Positions 25,374-33,215 of a DNA stretch of 64,000 nucleotides are shown here, piece by piece. The notes under the pieces are model-generated. The model had not been told where the DNA came from and did not search any database. It saw only the letters and a list, made by a program, of their open reading frames with translations. A program made the position numbers and the translations under genes. This DNA comes from Mesonia sp008017825 (GTDB lineage: Bacteria; Bacteroidota; Bacteroidia; Flavobacteriales; Flavobacteriaceae), in NCBI RefSeq assembly GCF_008017825.1, contig NZ_VRLS01000037.1, forward strand, positions 11,774 through 75,773. Reading direction: 5' to 3'. Position 1 is the stretch's first letter; the number at the start of each line of letters is the position of its first letter.

Positions 25374-26428
25374 TGGCGCAAGAATTTAAACGATCATATA
25401 AATTTGCTTTTTATACCTCTTTGTTTGTTACCTTATTTATGGTAACTCTTCTTCTTTTTTATCAATTTGTTTATTTAAAAATTTTTAACTGGCAGCCTAT
25501 TATCATCTTCGGATTAGGTTGCTATGTTTTCTCTTTCCTTATTATACAACTTAGAATAGAGCATTTTATTTATAAAAGAGTAAAAGCGGTTTATGATAAA
25601 GTTTCTTTGTTAGAGTCTTCTAGTCTAGAAGAAAAGCAAATCACTACAGATATGGCAACTCTAACAAAAGAAATAGAAAAGTTTGCCAAAGGAAAGAAGC
25701 TAGAAATAGAATCTTTAAAAGTGAGAGAAAACTATAGAAAAGAGTTTATGGGAAATGTTTCTCACGAATTAAAAACACCTCTCTTTACCGTTCAAGGTTA
25801 TATTTTAACTTTATTAGATGGTGCAGCAAATGACAAAAAAATTAGAGATAAATATTTGGAGCGTGCAAGTAAAGGGGTAGACAGGCTCATCTATATTGTT
25901 AGAGATCTAGATATGATCACCAAGTTAGAAACAGGTGACTTACACTTGTACAAAGAAAAGTTTGATATCATAGAGCTTGTAGAAGGACTTTTTGATATGT
26001 TAGAAATGAAAGCTTCCAAAAAAAATATCTCTCTAACTTTCGATATGGATTATGAGCAAGAGATTATGGTGTTTGCCGATAAAGAAAGAATACAGCAGGT
26101 AGTCACTAATTTAATCGTTAACTCCATTAAATATGGTAAAAATGGAGGAACCACCGAAGTAAGTATCGAAAACCTAATTAAAAATAAAATTATTGTAAGA
26201 ATAACAGATAACGGAGAAGGAATAGAACAAAAAAACATTCCTCGTCTTTTTGAACGTTTTTACAGAGTAGATAAAAGTGGTTCTAGAAAAGAGGGAGGTT
26301 CTGGGTTAGGACTCTCTATTGTAAAACATATCCTAGAAGCACATAAAGAAAAAATCTACGTAGAAAGTGACTTTGGAGTAGGGAGTGAGTTTTCATTTAC
26401 GCTCGAAAAAGTGAAAAAAACTGCTTAG
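25373..26428 (+). CDS. Sensor histidine kinase, PhoR-like
   Basis: A 351-residue membrane sensor kinase. Two transmembrane helices (about residues 11-31 and 41-60) with almost no periplasmic loop between them are followed by a linker, the HisKA H-box GNVSHELKTPL with His131, and a HATPase_c domain (N-box LIVNSIKYGKNG, G1 DNGEGIEQ, G2 GSGLGLSIVKHI). The short external loop means it probably senses through the membrane or a partner protein, as PhoR does through PstSCAB/PhoU. It starts on the last base of the regulator stop codon. Its 3' end overlaps the convergent glycosyltransferase gene by 36 bases. Confidence 0.9.
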   Translation: MAQEFKRSYKFAFYTSLFVTLFMVTLLLFYQFVYLKIFNWQPIIIFGLGCYVFSFLIIQLRIEHFIYKRVKAVYDKVSLLESSSLEEKQITTDMATLTKEIEKFAKGKKLEIESLKVRENYRKEFMGNVSHELKTPLFTVQGYILTLLDGAANDKKIRDKYLERASKGVDRLIYIVRDLDMITKLETGDLHLYKEKFDIIELVEGLFDMLEMKASKKNISLTFDMDYEQEIMVFADKERIQQVVTNLIVNSIKYGKNGGTTEVSIENLIKNKIIVRITDNGEGIEQKNIPRLFERFYRVDKSGSRKEGGSGLGLSIVKHILEAHKEKIYVESDFGVGSEFSFTLEKVKKTA

Positions 26429-27454
26429 AGGAAGAAAGCTTTTATATTCCATAAGACCATTATAATCCTTTAAATTGTCCAAAAGAGACAATTTAAATTC
26501 GTGCTGTCTACAGCTAGGAGCTATATTTTTTCGGGTTAGGCGTTTAGCAAGGTATTCTTGTTCGGTTTGACCAGGAGTGGGGATAAAAAATGCTTTCTTC
26601 TCTAATTTGGCAATATCCATTATGGTAGTATAACCAGCTCTAGCAATGATAAATTTACTTTCATTAAATGCATTTTCTAAAGCTTTTCCTGTAAGAAAAT
26701 TATAAAAAGTAACATTGCCTTCTTGCCAGCGTTTTTGCTCTTCTTCCATTTTTCCGCAAATAAAAAGTATCTTGTTTTCGCTTCCGCGGATTTCTTCTCG
26801 CAATCTTTTTTCTAAAAGTCCGCGTTGAGGTTCGGGGCCAGAAAGAATAAACAGATACTCATATTTTAAAGGAATGTCTTTTTTAGAGAACCTGCTTAAA
26901 GGACCTATATAGGTAATTTCAAATTTCCTTTTCTTTTTAAAGTGACCTAGTTTTCCGCTAAGGCTAGGAGAAAATTCTACATCAGGAATCCAACACGTAT
27001 CAAATTTCCTTATGTAATGTTGATGTAACCAAGAGGTGATAAAGGTAGTGCTGCCAGAAAGTACGTTTAGTTGATGTGTGATAAAAACACTTTTCACGTA
27101 AGAAAGTCTTACTCCTAATCGATTGTCAGATATAATTCCGTTAAGGTTTTCTTTTTTATGAATTTGTAGCGTTGCCTTTTGTTCTGCCCAAATAGCTTTT
27201 ACCACATGATAACTTCTTAGTAAGAATTTAAATTTAAAGAAATATCCCTTTTTTGCATAGCTTATTTTGTAAGAAGGTAATACGTAGGTTTTTAAGTTAG
27301 GAAATTCTTTTCTTAAAAGCTGTAAAGCATCCCCATCTGAAGCTAAAATAGGTTCAAATCCGCTCTCTTGCAACGCATTTATAATAGGAATACACCTGGT
27401 GGCATGTCCTAATCCCCAATTAAGAGGAGCTACTAAAATTTTCTTTTTTGCCAT
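26393..27454 (-). CDS. MurG-like glycosyltransferase family protein
   Basis: A 353-residue GT-B-fold protein. The N-terminus KKKILVAPLNWGLGHATRCIPII and the C-terminal donor-site ARAGYTTIMDIAKL followed by PTPGQTEQEYLA resemble UDP-GlcNAc-dependent transferases (MurG/MGDG synthase-like clan). The ATG at 27454 (MAKKKIL) fits the family better than the one 15 bases upstream. Acceptor unknown. It is convergent with, and overlaps by 36 bases, the histidine kinase gene. Confidence 0.78.
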   Translation of the reverse strand: MAKKKILVAPLNWGLGHATRCIPIINALQESGFEPILASDGDALQLLRKEFPNLKTYVLPSYKISYAKKGYFFKFKFLLRSYHVVKAIWAEQKATLQIHKKENLNGIISDNRLGVRLSYVKSVFITHQLNVLSGSTTFITSWLHQHYIRKFDTCWIPDVEFSPSLSGKLGHFKKKRKFEITYIGPLSRFSKKDIPLKYEYLFILSGPEPQRGLLEKRLREEIRGSENKILFICGKMEEEQKRWQEGNVTFYNFLTGKALENAFNESKFIIARAGYTTIMDIAKLEKKAFFIPTPGQTEQEYLAKRLTRKNIAPSCRQHEFKLSLLDNLKDYNGLMEYKSFLPLSSFFHFFERK

Positions 27455-27522
27455 AAACAAAAATAACATGAATTACCTCTGCATTATTTTAGTTAATTTT
27501 ACCAAAATATTAAATGTAAGTT

Positions 27523-28197
27523 GTGGGAAGTAAAAATAAGTTAAAACGTTTTAAAGAAAACGAAACCTTTACAAATGTAATTCAACCCTCTAGAGAAGAA
27601 ATAGTAGATCAAACATTTCCGTTAAAAGGAAAGTGGAGGGAAGATTTTTTTAAAAACGAAAAACCTATCGTCTTAGAGTTAGGTTGTGGTAAAGGAGAGT
27701 ACTGCTTAGGACTTGCAGAAATGTTTCCTGAAAAGAATTTTTTAGGAATAGATATTAAAGGCGCAAGATTTTGGCGTGGGGCCAAAACAGCCTTAGAAGA
27801 AGGGATGGATAATGTAGGTTTTCTAAGAACACAAATAGAACTCATCGATCATATCTTTGCAGAAAGTGAAGTAGATGAAATTTGGATCACCTTTCCAGAT
27901 CCTCAAATTAAATACAAAAGAACCAAGCATAGATTAACGAATACTGAGTTCTTACAAAAGTATAAACATATCCTTAAAGAGGACGGCGTGGTGAACTTAA
28001 AAACCGATAGTGAGTTCATGCACGGTTATACATTAGGCTTGCTGCACGGGGAAGGCCATGAGATTTTACATGCCAATCACCATGTATATAAAAACGAATA
28101 CAGCCCTAAAGAAGTAATAGGTATACAAACTTTCTACGAAAAACAGTATCTTGAACAAAATAAGCCTATTACTTATATAAAATTTAAGGTAAAATAG
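27523..28197 (+). CDS. trmB: tRNA (guanine-N7-)-methyltransferase
   Basis: A 224-residue SAM-dependent enzyme that methylates G46 of tRNA at N7. Motifs: LELGCGKGEYCLGLAEMFPEKNFLGIDIK (SAM binding, quoted in part), then TFPDPQIKYKRTKHR with the RRxxP-like catalytic region, and NLKTDSEFM. The start is GTG (27523), giving the MGSKNKLKRFKENE N-terminus I expect for flavobacterial TrmB. The LysE gene follows after two bases. Confidence 0.93.
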   Translation: MGSKNKLKRFKENETFTNVIQPSREEIVDQTFPLKGKWREDFFKNEKPIVLELGCGKGEYCLGLAEMFPEKNFLGIDIKGARFWRGAKTALEEGMDNVGFLRTQIELIDHIFAESEVDEIWITFPDPQIKYKRTKHRLTNTEFLQKYKHILKEDGVVNLKTDSEFMHGYTLGLLHGEGHEILHANHHVYKNEYSPKEVIGIQTFYEKQYLEQNKPITYIKFKVK

Positions 28198-28199
28198 AT

Positions 28200-28823
28200 T
28201 TGATAGAAACAGCTCAACTTTTTTTAATTACCTATTTTGCGGCTCTTGCCGGAGTAATACCACCAGGATTGGTAAATATGACAGTAGCAAAAAGTTGCGT
28301 CGAAAAAGGGAAGAAAAGTGGCGTGTACGTAGCTTTAGGAGCTTCGATTATTGTTTTTGCTCAAGCTTTGGTCGCCATACTTATGGCGAAGTATATTTTT
28401 ACGCATCCTTATGTGCAAAAGATGATGTTGCGTGCAGGCTTGGTCGTTTTTGTCATTATGGGGATTCACTTTTTTGTAGCCGCAAGAAAGAACAAAGCAA
28501 AAGAAAAAGTACGTACCTCTAAAAAAAACTCTGCTAAAAGTTTTTTAAAAGGAGTCATGATCGCTTCGGTCAATGTGTTTCCTATTCCTTATTTTGTAGC
28601 GATAAGTATGGCATTTAGCCCTAATGAGGGCTATGGATGGCCTACCATAATCGCTTTTGCGATTGCCGCTGCTTTAGGTACATTTACAACTTTATATATT
28701 TATGTAGTTTCCTTTTTAAAAATTGAAAAAAATACCCAAGCTTTTTCCAAATACTCTAATTATTTTATGGCAGGCTTAATGGCCTTACTTATTTTAATAA
28801 CGCTTTTTAGAATTTTCTATTAA
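28200..28823 (+). CDS. LysE-family exporter
   Basis: A 207-residue inner-membrane protein with about six hydrophobic helices, resembling LysE/RhtB amino-acid exporters. The early PPGLVNMTVAKSCVEKGKKSGVYVALGAS segment (in part) matches the family motif with conserved Pro-Gly followed by a basic loop. It appears to begin with TTG at 28200, two bases after the trmB stop; no ATG lies near the first helix. It ends immediately before the MGMT-like gene, forming a trmB-lysE-atl operon. Substrate unknown. Confidence 0.82.
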   Translation: MIETAQLFLITYFAALAGVIPPGLVNMTVAKSCVEKGKKSGVYVALGASIIVFAQALVAILMAKYIFTHPYVQKMMLRAGLVVFVIMGIHFFVAARKNKAKEKVRTSKKNSAKSFLKGVMIASVNVFPIPYFVAISMAFSPNEGYGWPTIIAFAIAAALGTFTTLYIYVVSFLKIEKNTQAFSKYSNYFMAGLMALLILITLFRIFY

Positions 28824-29150
28824 ATGCCTAGCGATAATTTTTATCATAAAGTATATGAAGTAGCTCGAAAAATCCCTTACGGAAGGGTGACGAGTTACGG
28901 TGCTATTGCTAAAGCCATAGGAGCTGCTAAAAGTGCTCGCATGGTAGGTTACGCGATGAATGGAGCAGCAGCAATGCAAGAGGTTCCTGCGCATCGAGTG
29001 GTCAATAGAAATGGGCTACTTACAGGGAAACACCATTTTCCTGGTACTCATTTGATGCAACAACTATTAGAGAGCGAAGGGGTAGAGGTAGAAGACGATA
29101 AAGTCCAAAATTTTAAAACAATTTTTTGGGATCCTATGCGTGATTGCTAA
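28824..29150 (+). CDS. Alkyltransferase-like protein (MGMT fold without catalytic Cys)
   Basis: A 108-residue protein of the MGMT DNA-binding superfamily. The helix-turn-helix region YGRVTSYGAIAKAIG and the Arg-finger/recognition segment SARMVGYAMNGAA are present. The motif that is PCHRV in O6-methylguanine methyltransferases reads PAHRV here, so the methyl-accepting Cys is Ala. This defines the alkyltransferase-like (ATL) class, which binds O6-alkylguanine and hands lesions to nucleotide-excision repair. It directly follows the LysE gene. Confidence 0.9.
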   Translation: MPSDNFYHKVYEVARKIPYGRVTSYGAIAKAIGAAKSARMVGYAMNGAAAMQEVPAHRVVNRNGLLTGKHHFPGTHLMQQLLESEGVEVEDDKVQNFKTIFWDPMRDC

Positions 29151-29209
29151 AAGTAAAATCATCATCGATAAATTCAATCAATCTCTTTCCGTGTTACGCA
29201 CTTAACCCT

Positions 29210-29217
29210 TATATTTG
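29210..29217 (+). promoter_or_regulatory. Candidate -7 element of the Fe-S cassette
   Basis: TATATTTG matches TAnnTTTG, 48 bases before the mrp start codon. No convincing -33 TTTG was found at the standard spacing. Confidence 0.45.
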
Positions 29218-29264
29218 CACTTTAGAATTATTCTAAGTAAGCATTAACAGAAAGAAGACTTTTT

Positions 29265-30398
29265 ATGAAGTTGCAAAAGAAAGAAATCCTTAAAGCATTA
29301 GAAACCATTAGTGTTTCTGGTGAAGGTCAAAATATGGTAGAAAGTGGTGTGGTTAAAAACATACTTACTTTTGGTGATGAGGTAATTGTAGATTTGTTAT
29401 TAACTACTCCTGCAATGCATATTAAAAAGAGAGCAGAGGTAGATGTAATGAAAGCTATTCATGAACACGTTTATGAGAAGGCAAAAGTGAAAGTGAATAT
29501 CAAGGTGGAGGCTCCTCAAGAAAAAAAGAACGAAATAAAAGGGAAAGCTATTCCTGGAATAAAAAATATTGTAGCGGTAGCCTCTGGTAAAGGAGGAGTA
29601 GGAAAGTCTACGGTCACTGCAAATTTAGCAGTAAGCTTAGCAAAAATGGGCTTTAAAGTAGGTTTATTAGATGCAGATATTTATGGTCCATCGGCTACGA
29701 TTATGTTCGATGTTGAAAGAGAAAGACCTTTATCGGTTACGGTAGATGGAAAGTCTAAGATGAAGCCTGTTGAAAACTACGGAGTAAAAATACTTTCTAT
29801 TGGTTTCTTTACAAAACCAAATCAAGCGGTGATCTGGAGAGGGCCTATGGCAGCAAAAGCGTTAAATCAAATGATTTTTGATGCCGACTGGGGAGAACTT
29901 GATTTTTTATTGGTAGATCTTCCTCCAGGAACAGGAGATATTCATTTATCAATTATGCAATCTTTACCTATCACAGGATCTGTTATTGTTAGTACACCTC
30001 AAAATGTAGCTTTAGCAGATGCTAAAAAAGGAGTAGCCATGTTCCGTCAAGAAAGCATCAACGTACCTATTATAGGAATTATTGAAAATATGGCTTATTT
30101 TACTCCAGAAGAATTACCAGAAAATAAATATTATATTTTCGGAGAGAAAGGAGCTAAAAATTTGGCTGAAGATTTAGAAATTCCATTTTTAGGAGAACTC
30201 CCATTGGTACAAAGTATTAGAGAATCTGGAGATATAGGGAGACCTGCAGCTCTTCAAGAAAACACTCTAATTGCTAATGCCTTAGAAAAAATTACTAAGA
30301 ATGTAGTTCAACAAACCGTAAGCAGAAATAAAGATTTACCACCAACGGAGGCAATTAAAATTACTACTATGGCAGGTTGCAGCGCCGTTAAAAACTAA
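29265..30398 (+). CDS. apbC: Mrp/NBP35 family Fe-S cluster carrier ATPase
   Basis: A 377-residue cytosolic P-loop ATPase that carries and delivers Fe-S clusters. Residues 1 to ~80 form the MIP18/DUF59 domain; the deviant Walker A ASGKGGVGKST is at residues 106-116; DADIYGPS and DLPPGTGD follow. The canonical C-terminal CxxC of the MRP core is not obvious in this protein, which instead has AGCSAVKN at its end, so cluster ligation may differ. It is the first gene of a cassette with a NifU-type scaffold, a TrxR-like reductase and a [2Fe-2S] ferredoxin. Confidence 0.9.
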   Translation: MKLQKKEILKALETISVSGEGQNMVESGVVKNILTFGDEVIVDLLLTTPAMHIKKRAEVDVMKAIHEHVYEKAKVKVNIKVEAPQEKKNEIKGKAIPGIKNIVAVASGKGGVGKSTVTANLAVSLAKMGFKVGLLDADIYGPSATIMFDVERERPLSVTVDGKSKMKPVENYGVKILSIGFFTKPNQAVIWRGPMAAKALNQMIFDADWGELDFLLVDLPPGTGDIHLSIMQSLPITGSVIVSTPQNVALADAKKGVAMFRQESINVPIIGIIENMAYFTPEELPENKYYIFGEKGAKNLAEDLEIPFLGELPLVQSIRESGDIGRPAALQENTLIANALEKITKNVVQQTVSRNKDLPPTEAIKITTMAGCSAVKN

Positions 30399-30402
30399 AC
30401 CT

Positions 30403-30651
30403 ATGACAACAGTAAATCACGAATTAAGAGCAAACGTAGAAAAGGCATTAGAAGAAATAAGGCCATTTTTAAGAAACGACGGAGGAGATATTTCACTGGT
30501 TGAAATTAATGAAGAAGAAAACGTGGTGAAAGTTCAGTTAGAGGGAGCCTGCGTAGGTTGTAGTGTGAATCAAATGACACTTAAATCTGGCGTAGAAATG
30601 ACCATTAAAAAGTATGCTCCTCAAATTGAAAGAGTGATTAACGTTAGTTAA
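30403..30651 (+). CDS. NifU-like Fe-S scaffold protein
   Basis: An 82-residue NifU C-terminal (Nfu) domain protein. The cluster-binding CxxC is Cys50 and Cys53 in EGACVGCSVNQMTLK, preceded by the conserved RPFLRNDGGDI. Such proteins hold a transient [4Fe-4S] cluster bridged by a dimer. It starts 4 bases after the mrp-type gene. Confidence 0.95.
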   Translation: MTTVNHELRANVEKALEEIRPFLRNDGGDISLVEINEEENVVKVQLEGACVGCSVNQMTLKSGVEMTIKKYAPQIERVINVS

Positions 30652-30708
30652 ATGATGTGATTTAATTTCCGTCAAGCGGATTTGAAGACCCAAGAGTAGA
30701 AAAGAGTT

Positions 30709-31770
30709 ATGATTAAAACAGATATACTGATTATAGGAGCCGGACCTACTGGTTTATTTACAGTGTTTGAAGCAGGTTTATTAAAATTAAAGTGTCACCT
30801 TATAGATGCTTTGCCTCAACCAGGAGGACAATGCTCAGAGATTTACCCTAAAAAGCCTATTTACGATATTCCCGCTTTCCCTGAAGTTTTAGCAGGAGAT
30901 TTAGTAAATAATTTGATGGAACAAATAAAAGCATTTGAGCCAGGATTTACTTTAGGTGAGCGAGCACAAACTATAGACAAATTAGATGATGGTACATTTA
31001 TCGTCACTACCAATAAAGGAACTAAACATCACGCCCCAGTAGTAGCTATAGCAGGAGGCTTAGGTAGTTTTGAGCCTAGAAAACCTCCTATTGCTAACAT
31101 TGTAAATTTCGAAGATAAAGGAGTAGAATATATCATTAGAGATCCAGAGCTTTACCGCAATAAAAAAGTGGTTATTGCGGGAGGTGGAGATTCTGCATTA
31201 GATTGGAGCATTTTTCTAGCCGATGTCGCGTCAGAAGTTACCCTAGTTCATCGTAGAAATGAATTTAGAGGTGCTTTAGATTCTGTTGATAGAGTAAAAG
31301 AATTAAAGGATATCGGGAAGATTAACCTAATCACTCCTGCAGAAATTGATCAGGTAAACGGTAATGAGAAATTAGAGTCCGTTTTAATCCGTAAAAATAA
31401 TGAAGCTTCTGAAGAGATTCTTTTAGAGGTAGATCACTTTATTCCATTATTCGGACTTTCACCTAAGTTAGGTCCTATAGCCGATTGGGGATTAGAAATT
31501 GAGAAAAATGCCATTAAAGTAAATAATAGCTTAGATTATCAAACGAATATTCCTGGCATTTATGCTATTGGTGATGTGAATACTTATCCAGGAAAATTAA
31601 AGCTTATACTTTGCGGATTTCATGAAGCTACCTTAATGTGCCAGAGTGCATACCAGCGAATTTTTCCAGACAAAAAATATGTGATGAAGTATACTACGGT
31701 AGGCGGAGTTACGGGGTTTGATGGTACTAAAAAAGAAGCGCCAAAGGCCGTGGTTAAAGCAATTAATTAG
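30709..31770 (+). CDS. TrxR-like ferredoxin/flavodoxin-NADP+ reductase
   Basis: A 353-residue flavoprotein of the FNR type related to thioredoxin reductase. The FAD motif is IIGAGPTGLF (about residues 6-15), the NAD(P) motif is VVIAGGGDSALDW (about 147-159), and the late FAD motif IYAIGDVNTYPGKLKLI is present. There is no CxxC redox disulfide, which separates it from true thioredoxin reductases. The adjacent ferredoxin gene 2 bases downstream makes it the probable electron donor to that ferredoxin. Confidence 0.9.
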   Translation: MIKTDILIIGAGPTGLFTVFEAGLLKLKCHLIDALPQPGGQCSEIYPKKPIYDIPAFPEVLAGDLVNNLMEQIKAFEPGFTLGERAQTIDKLDDGTFIVTTNKGTKHHAPVVAIAGGLGSFEPRKPPIANIVNFEDKGVEYIIRDPELYRNKKVVIAGGGDSALDWSIFLADVASEVTLVHRRNEFRGALDSVDRVKELKDIGKINLITPAEIDQVNGNEKLESVLIRKNNEASEEILLEVDHFIPLFGLSPKLGPIADWGLEIEKNAIKVNNSLDYQTNIPGIYAIGDVNTYPGKLKLILCGFHEATLMCQSAYQRIFPDKKYVMKYTTVGGVTGFDGTKKEAPKAVVKAIN

Positions 31771-31772
31771 CG

Positions 31773-32102
31773 ATGAGTGATATAAAAGTTACGATAATTG
31801 ATAGAGATAATGTAGAGCATACGATAGATGCGCCTACAGATATGGCGATGAATTTGATGGAAGTGGTACGTTCATATGAGCTCGCTCCAGAGGGAACAAT
31901 TGGTGTTTGTGGCGGAATGGCGATGTGTGCCTCTTGTCAATGTTACGTGCTTTCTGATACTGAATTGCCAGAAATGCAAGATGATGAGGAAGCTATGCTC
32001 GCAGAAGCATTTTACGTAGAGGATAATAGCCGGTTGGGTTGCCAAATCCCTATTCTTCCAGAAATGGAAGGTTTAAAGGTAAAACTGGCTCCAGAGTCTT
32101 AA
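31773..32102 (+). CDS. [2Fe-2S] ferredoxin, adrenodoxin type
   Basis: A 109-residue ferredoxin. Cluster ligands are Cys46, Cys52, Cys55 and Cys90 in the C-X5-C-X2-C...C pattern of adrenodoxin/Isc Fdx proteins; an extra Cys57 lies next to the third ligand. It likely shuttles electrons from the reductase encoded just upstream to Fe-S assembly or to oxygenases. A strong terminator follows. Confidence 0.93.
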   Translation: MSDIKVTIIDRDNVEHTIDAPTDMAMNLMEVVRSYELAPEGTIGVCGGMAMCASCQCYVLSDTELPEMQDDEEAMLAEAFYVEDNSRLGCQIPILPEMEGLKVKLAPES

Positions 32103-32119
32103 AATTCAATTTTCTTATA

Positions 32120-32156
32120 AAACAATAAAGCCTCTATTTTTAGAGGCTTTATTGTT
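32120..32156. terminator. Bidirectional terminator after the ferredoxin gene
   Basis: AAACAATAAAGCCTCTA (32120-32136) and TAGAGGCTTTATTGTTT (32141-32157) form a 17-bp perfect stem around TTTT. It serves both convergent genes. Confidence 0.93.
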
Positions 32157-32177
32157 TTATAGCTATATGGTTTTTGC

Positions 32178-32945
32178 TTAAGATGAGATGCTTTCTTCTA
32201 TTCCGTCCCAGAGCATAATTCTGTGTTGTAAAGACTCTATCGAGATGGTTTCGGCTTCTTTCCATTTTTGCTCATCGTTTTCACAAAGCTCTTTGACCAT
32301 TTGCAAAGCCATAGGTCCGTGTTCATCCTCATCCAATTCAATATGCCGATCAAAATAGTACTTAAATAAACTAAGGTCCTGCTCTGGGAAATTACGTTGT
32401 ACTTTTTCGATAATAGAAGTAAACATTGCTGGGATTAGATTTTCTCTTCCAAAAGTAAAGGCGGCAGCAACTAAATGTGGTTTTCTGCTATAGATCACAT
32501 CGAAGCTAAATTTTAAAAATTTTTTAATGCTTGCAGGAATATCACTCGATGCAATGACTAAATAGATATCGGTACCATGCTGAATATGATCTACAAAATT
32601 GTGGATAGCTTCTGTATTGGCTTCACTTTTTTGCATCGCATCCAAATACATTTCATAGTGACTTTGTCTTTTTCCGTCAAGGTTAATATCGGTTTCTTCT
32701 GCTAATACAATTTCGTTAATAAGGTATCGAAGTTCAGGATTGCCAACGGGGTACCAGGGAAAAGAAGTATGTGTTAAACTAGATTGTAAAGATTTTAATA
32801 AAGACATAAAATCCCATACAGCAAAAACGTGATGCTCCATAAAAACTTGCAGGTCTTTAGGCGTTTTAATCTTTTCGTATAAAGTATGTTCTAGCAATTG
32901 CTTTTTATAAGGTTCTATTGCTGATTCTATATGCGCTAAATTCAT
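32178..32945 (-). CDS. DUF3050 protein (haem-oxygenase-like fold)
   Basis: A 255-residue soluble protein of the DUF3050 family, whose members have a haem-oxygenase/TenA-like all-helical fold. His and Glu residues that could bind metal are prominent: FMEHHVFAVWDFM near residue 35, VLAEETD near 81, and the C-terminal DRHIELDEDEHGP. Members of this fold include di-iron oxidases; a metal-dependent oxidase is plausible but unproven. Apparently monocistronic. Confidence 0.8.
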   Translation of the reverse strand: MNLAHIESAIEPYKKQLLEHTLYEKIKTPKDLQVFMEHHVFAVWDFMSLLKSLQSSLTHTSFPWYPVGNPELRYLINEIVLAEETDINLDGKRQSHYEMYLDAMQKSEANTEAIHNFVDHIQHGTDIYLVIASSDIPASIKKFLKFSFDVIYSRKPHLVAAAFTFGRENLIPAMFTSIIEKVQRNFPEQDLSLFKYYFDRHIELDEDEHGPMALQMVKELCENDEQKWKEAETISIESLQHRIMLWDGIEESISS

Positions 32946-33046
32946 ATCAATTTTTTTTTCAAAATTACAGCGAATTAAGCGTATTTACAATGTGTTATTT
33001 AACTTTCCAAAAGAAAAAGCTGTACGGTTTTTGTTGATAATAATAT

Positions 33047-33208
33047 ATGATTGGAATTCTTATTTTTTATTCTCAAAGATCAATAGATTTTCTTCAAGTA
33101 GATGGAGTAGTTTCTGCTACTTCAAAGCCTTTGAAGAAAAAGTGTTGTGATAAATATATAAAAAAGGGCAAGCGTTGTAAACGTTGCCCTTGTGATGATC
33201 TTCTCTAA
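33047..33208 (+). CDS. Small Cys-rich basic protein (53 residues), possible
   Basis: An ORF of 53 codons from ATG 33047 to TAA 33208. The product has a hydrophobic start (MIGILIFYS) and a Lys/Arg/Cys-rich C-terminus (KKKCCDKYIKKGKRCKRCPC, with Cys33, 34, 44, 47 and 49). The clustering of five Cys with nine or more basic residues looks non-random and zinc-ribbon-like. Its 3' part coincides with the terminator hairpin of the convergent acyl-CoA dehydrogenase gene, so the codon pattern could instead be an accident of that stem. Function unknown. Confidence 0.45.
   Translation: MIGILIFYSQRSIDFLQVDGVVSATSKPLKKKCCDKYIKKGKRCKRCPCDDLL
33164..33191 (-). terminator. Terminator of the acyl-CoA dehydrogenase gene
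   Basis: AAGGGCAA (33164-33171) pairs with TTGCCCTT (33184-33191), with an inner CGTT/AACG extension. On the minus strand it is followed by TTTTATATA, 25 bases after the gene's stop. Confidence 0.85.
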
Positions 33209-33215
33209 GTATTTC

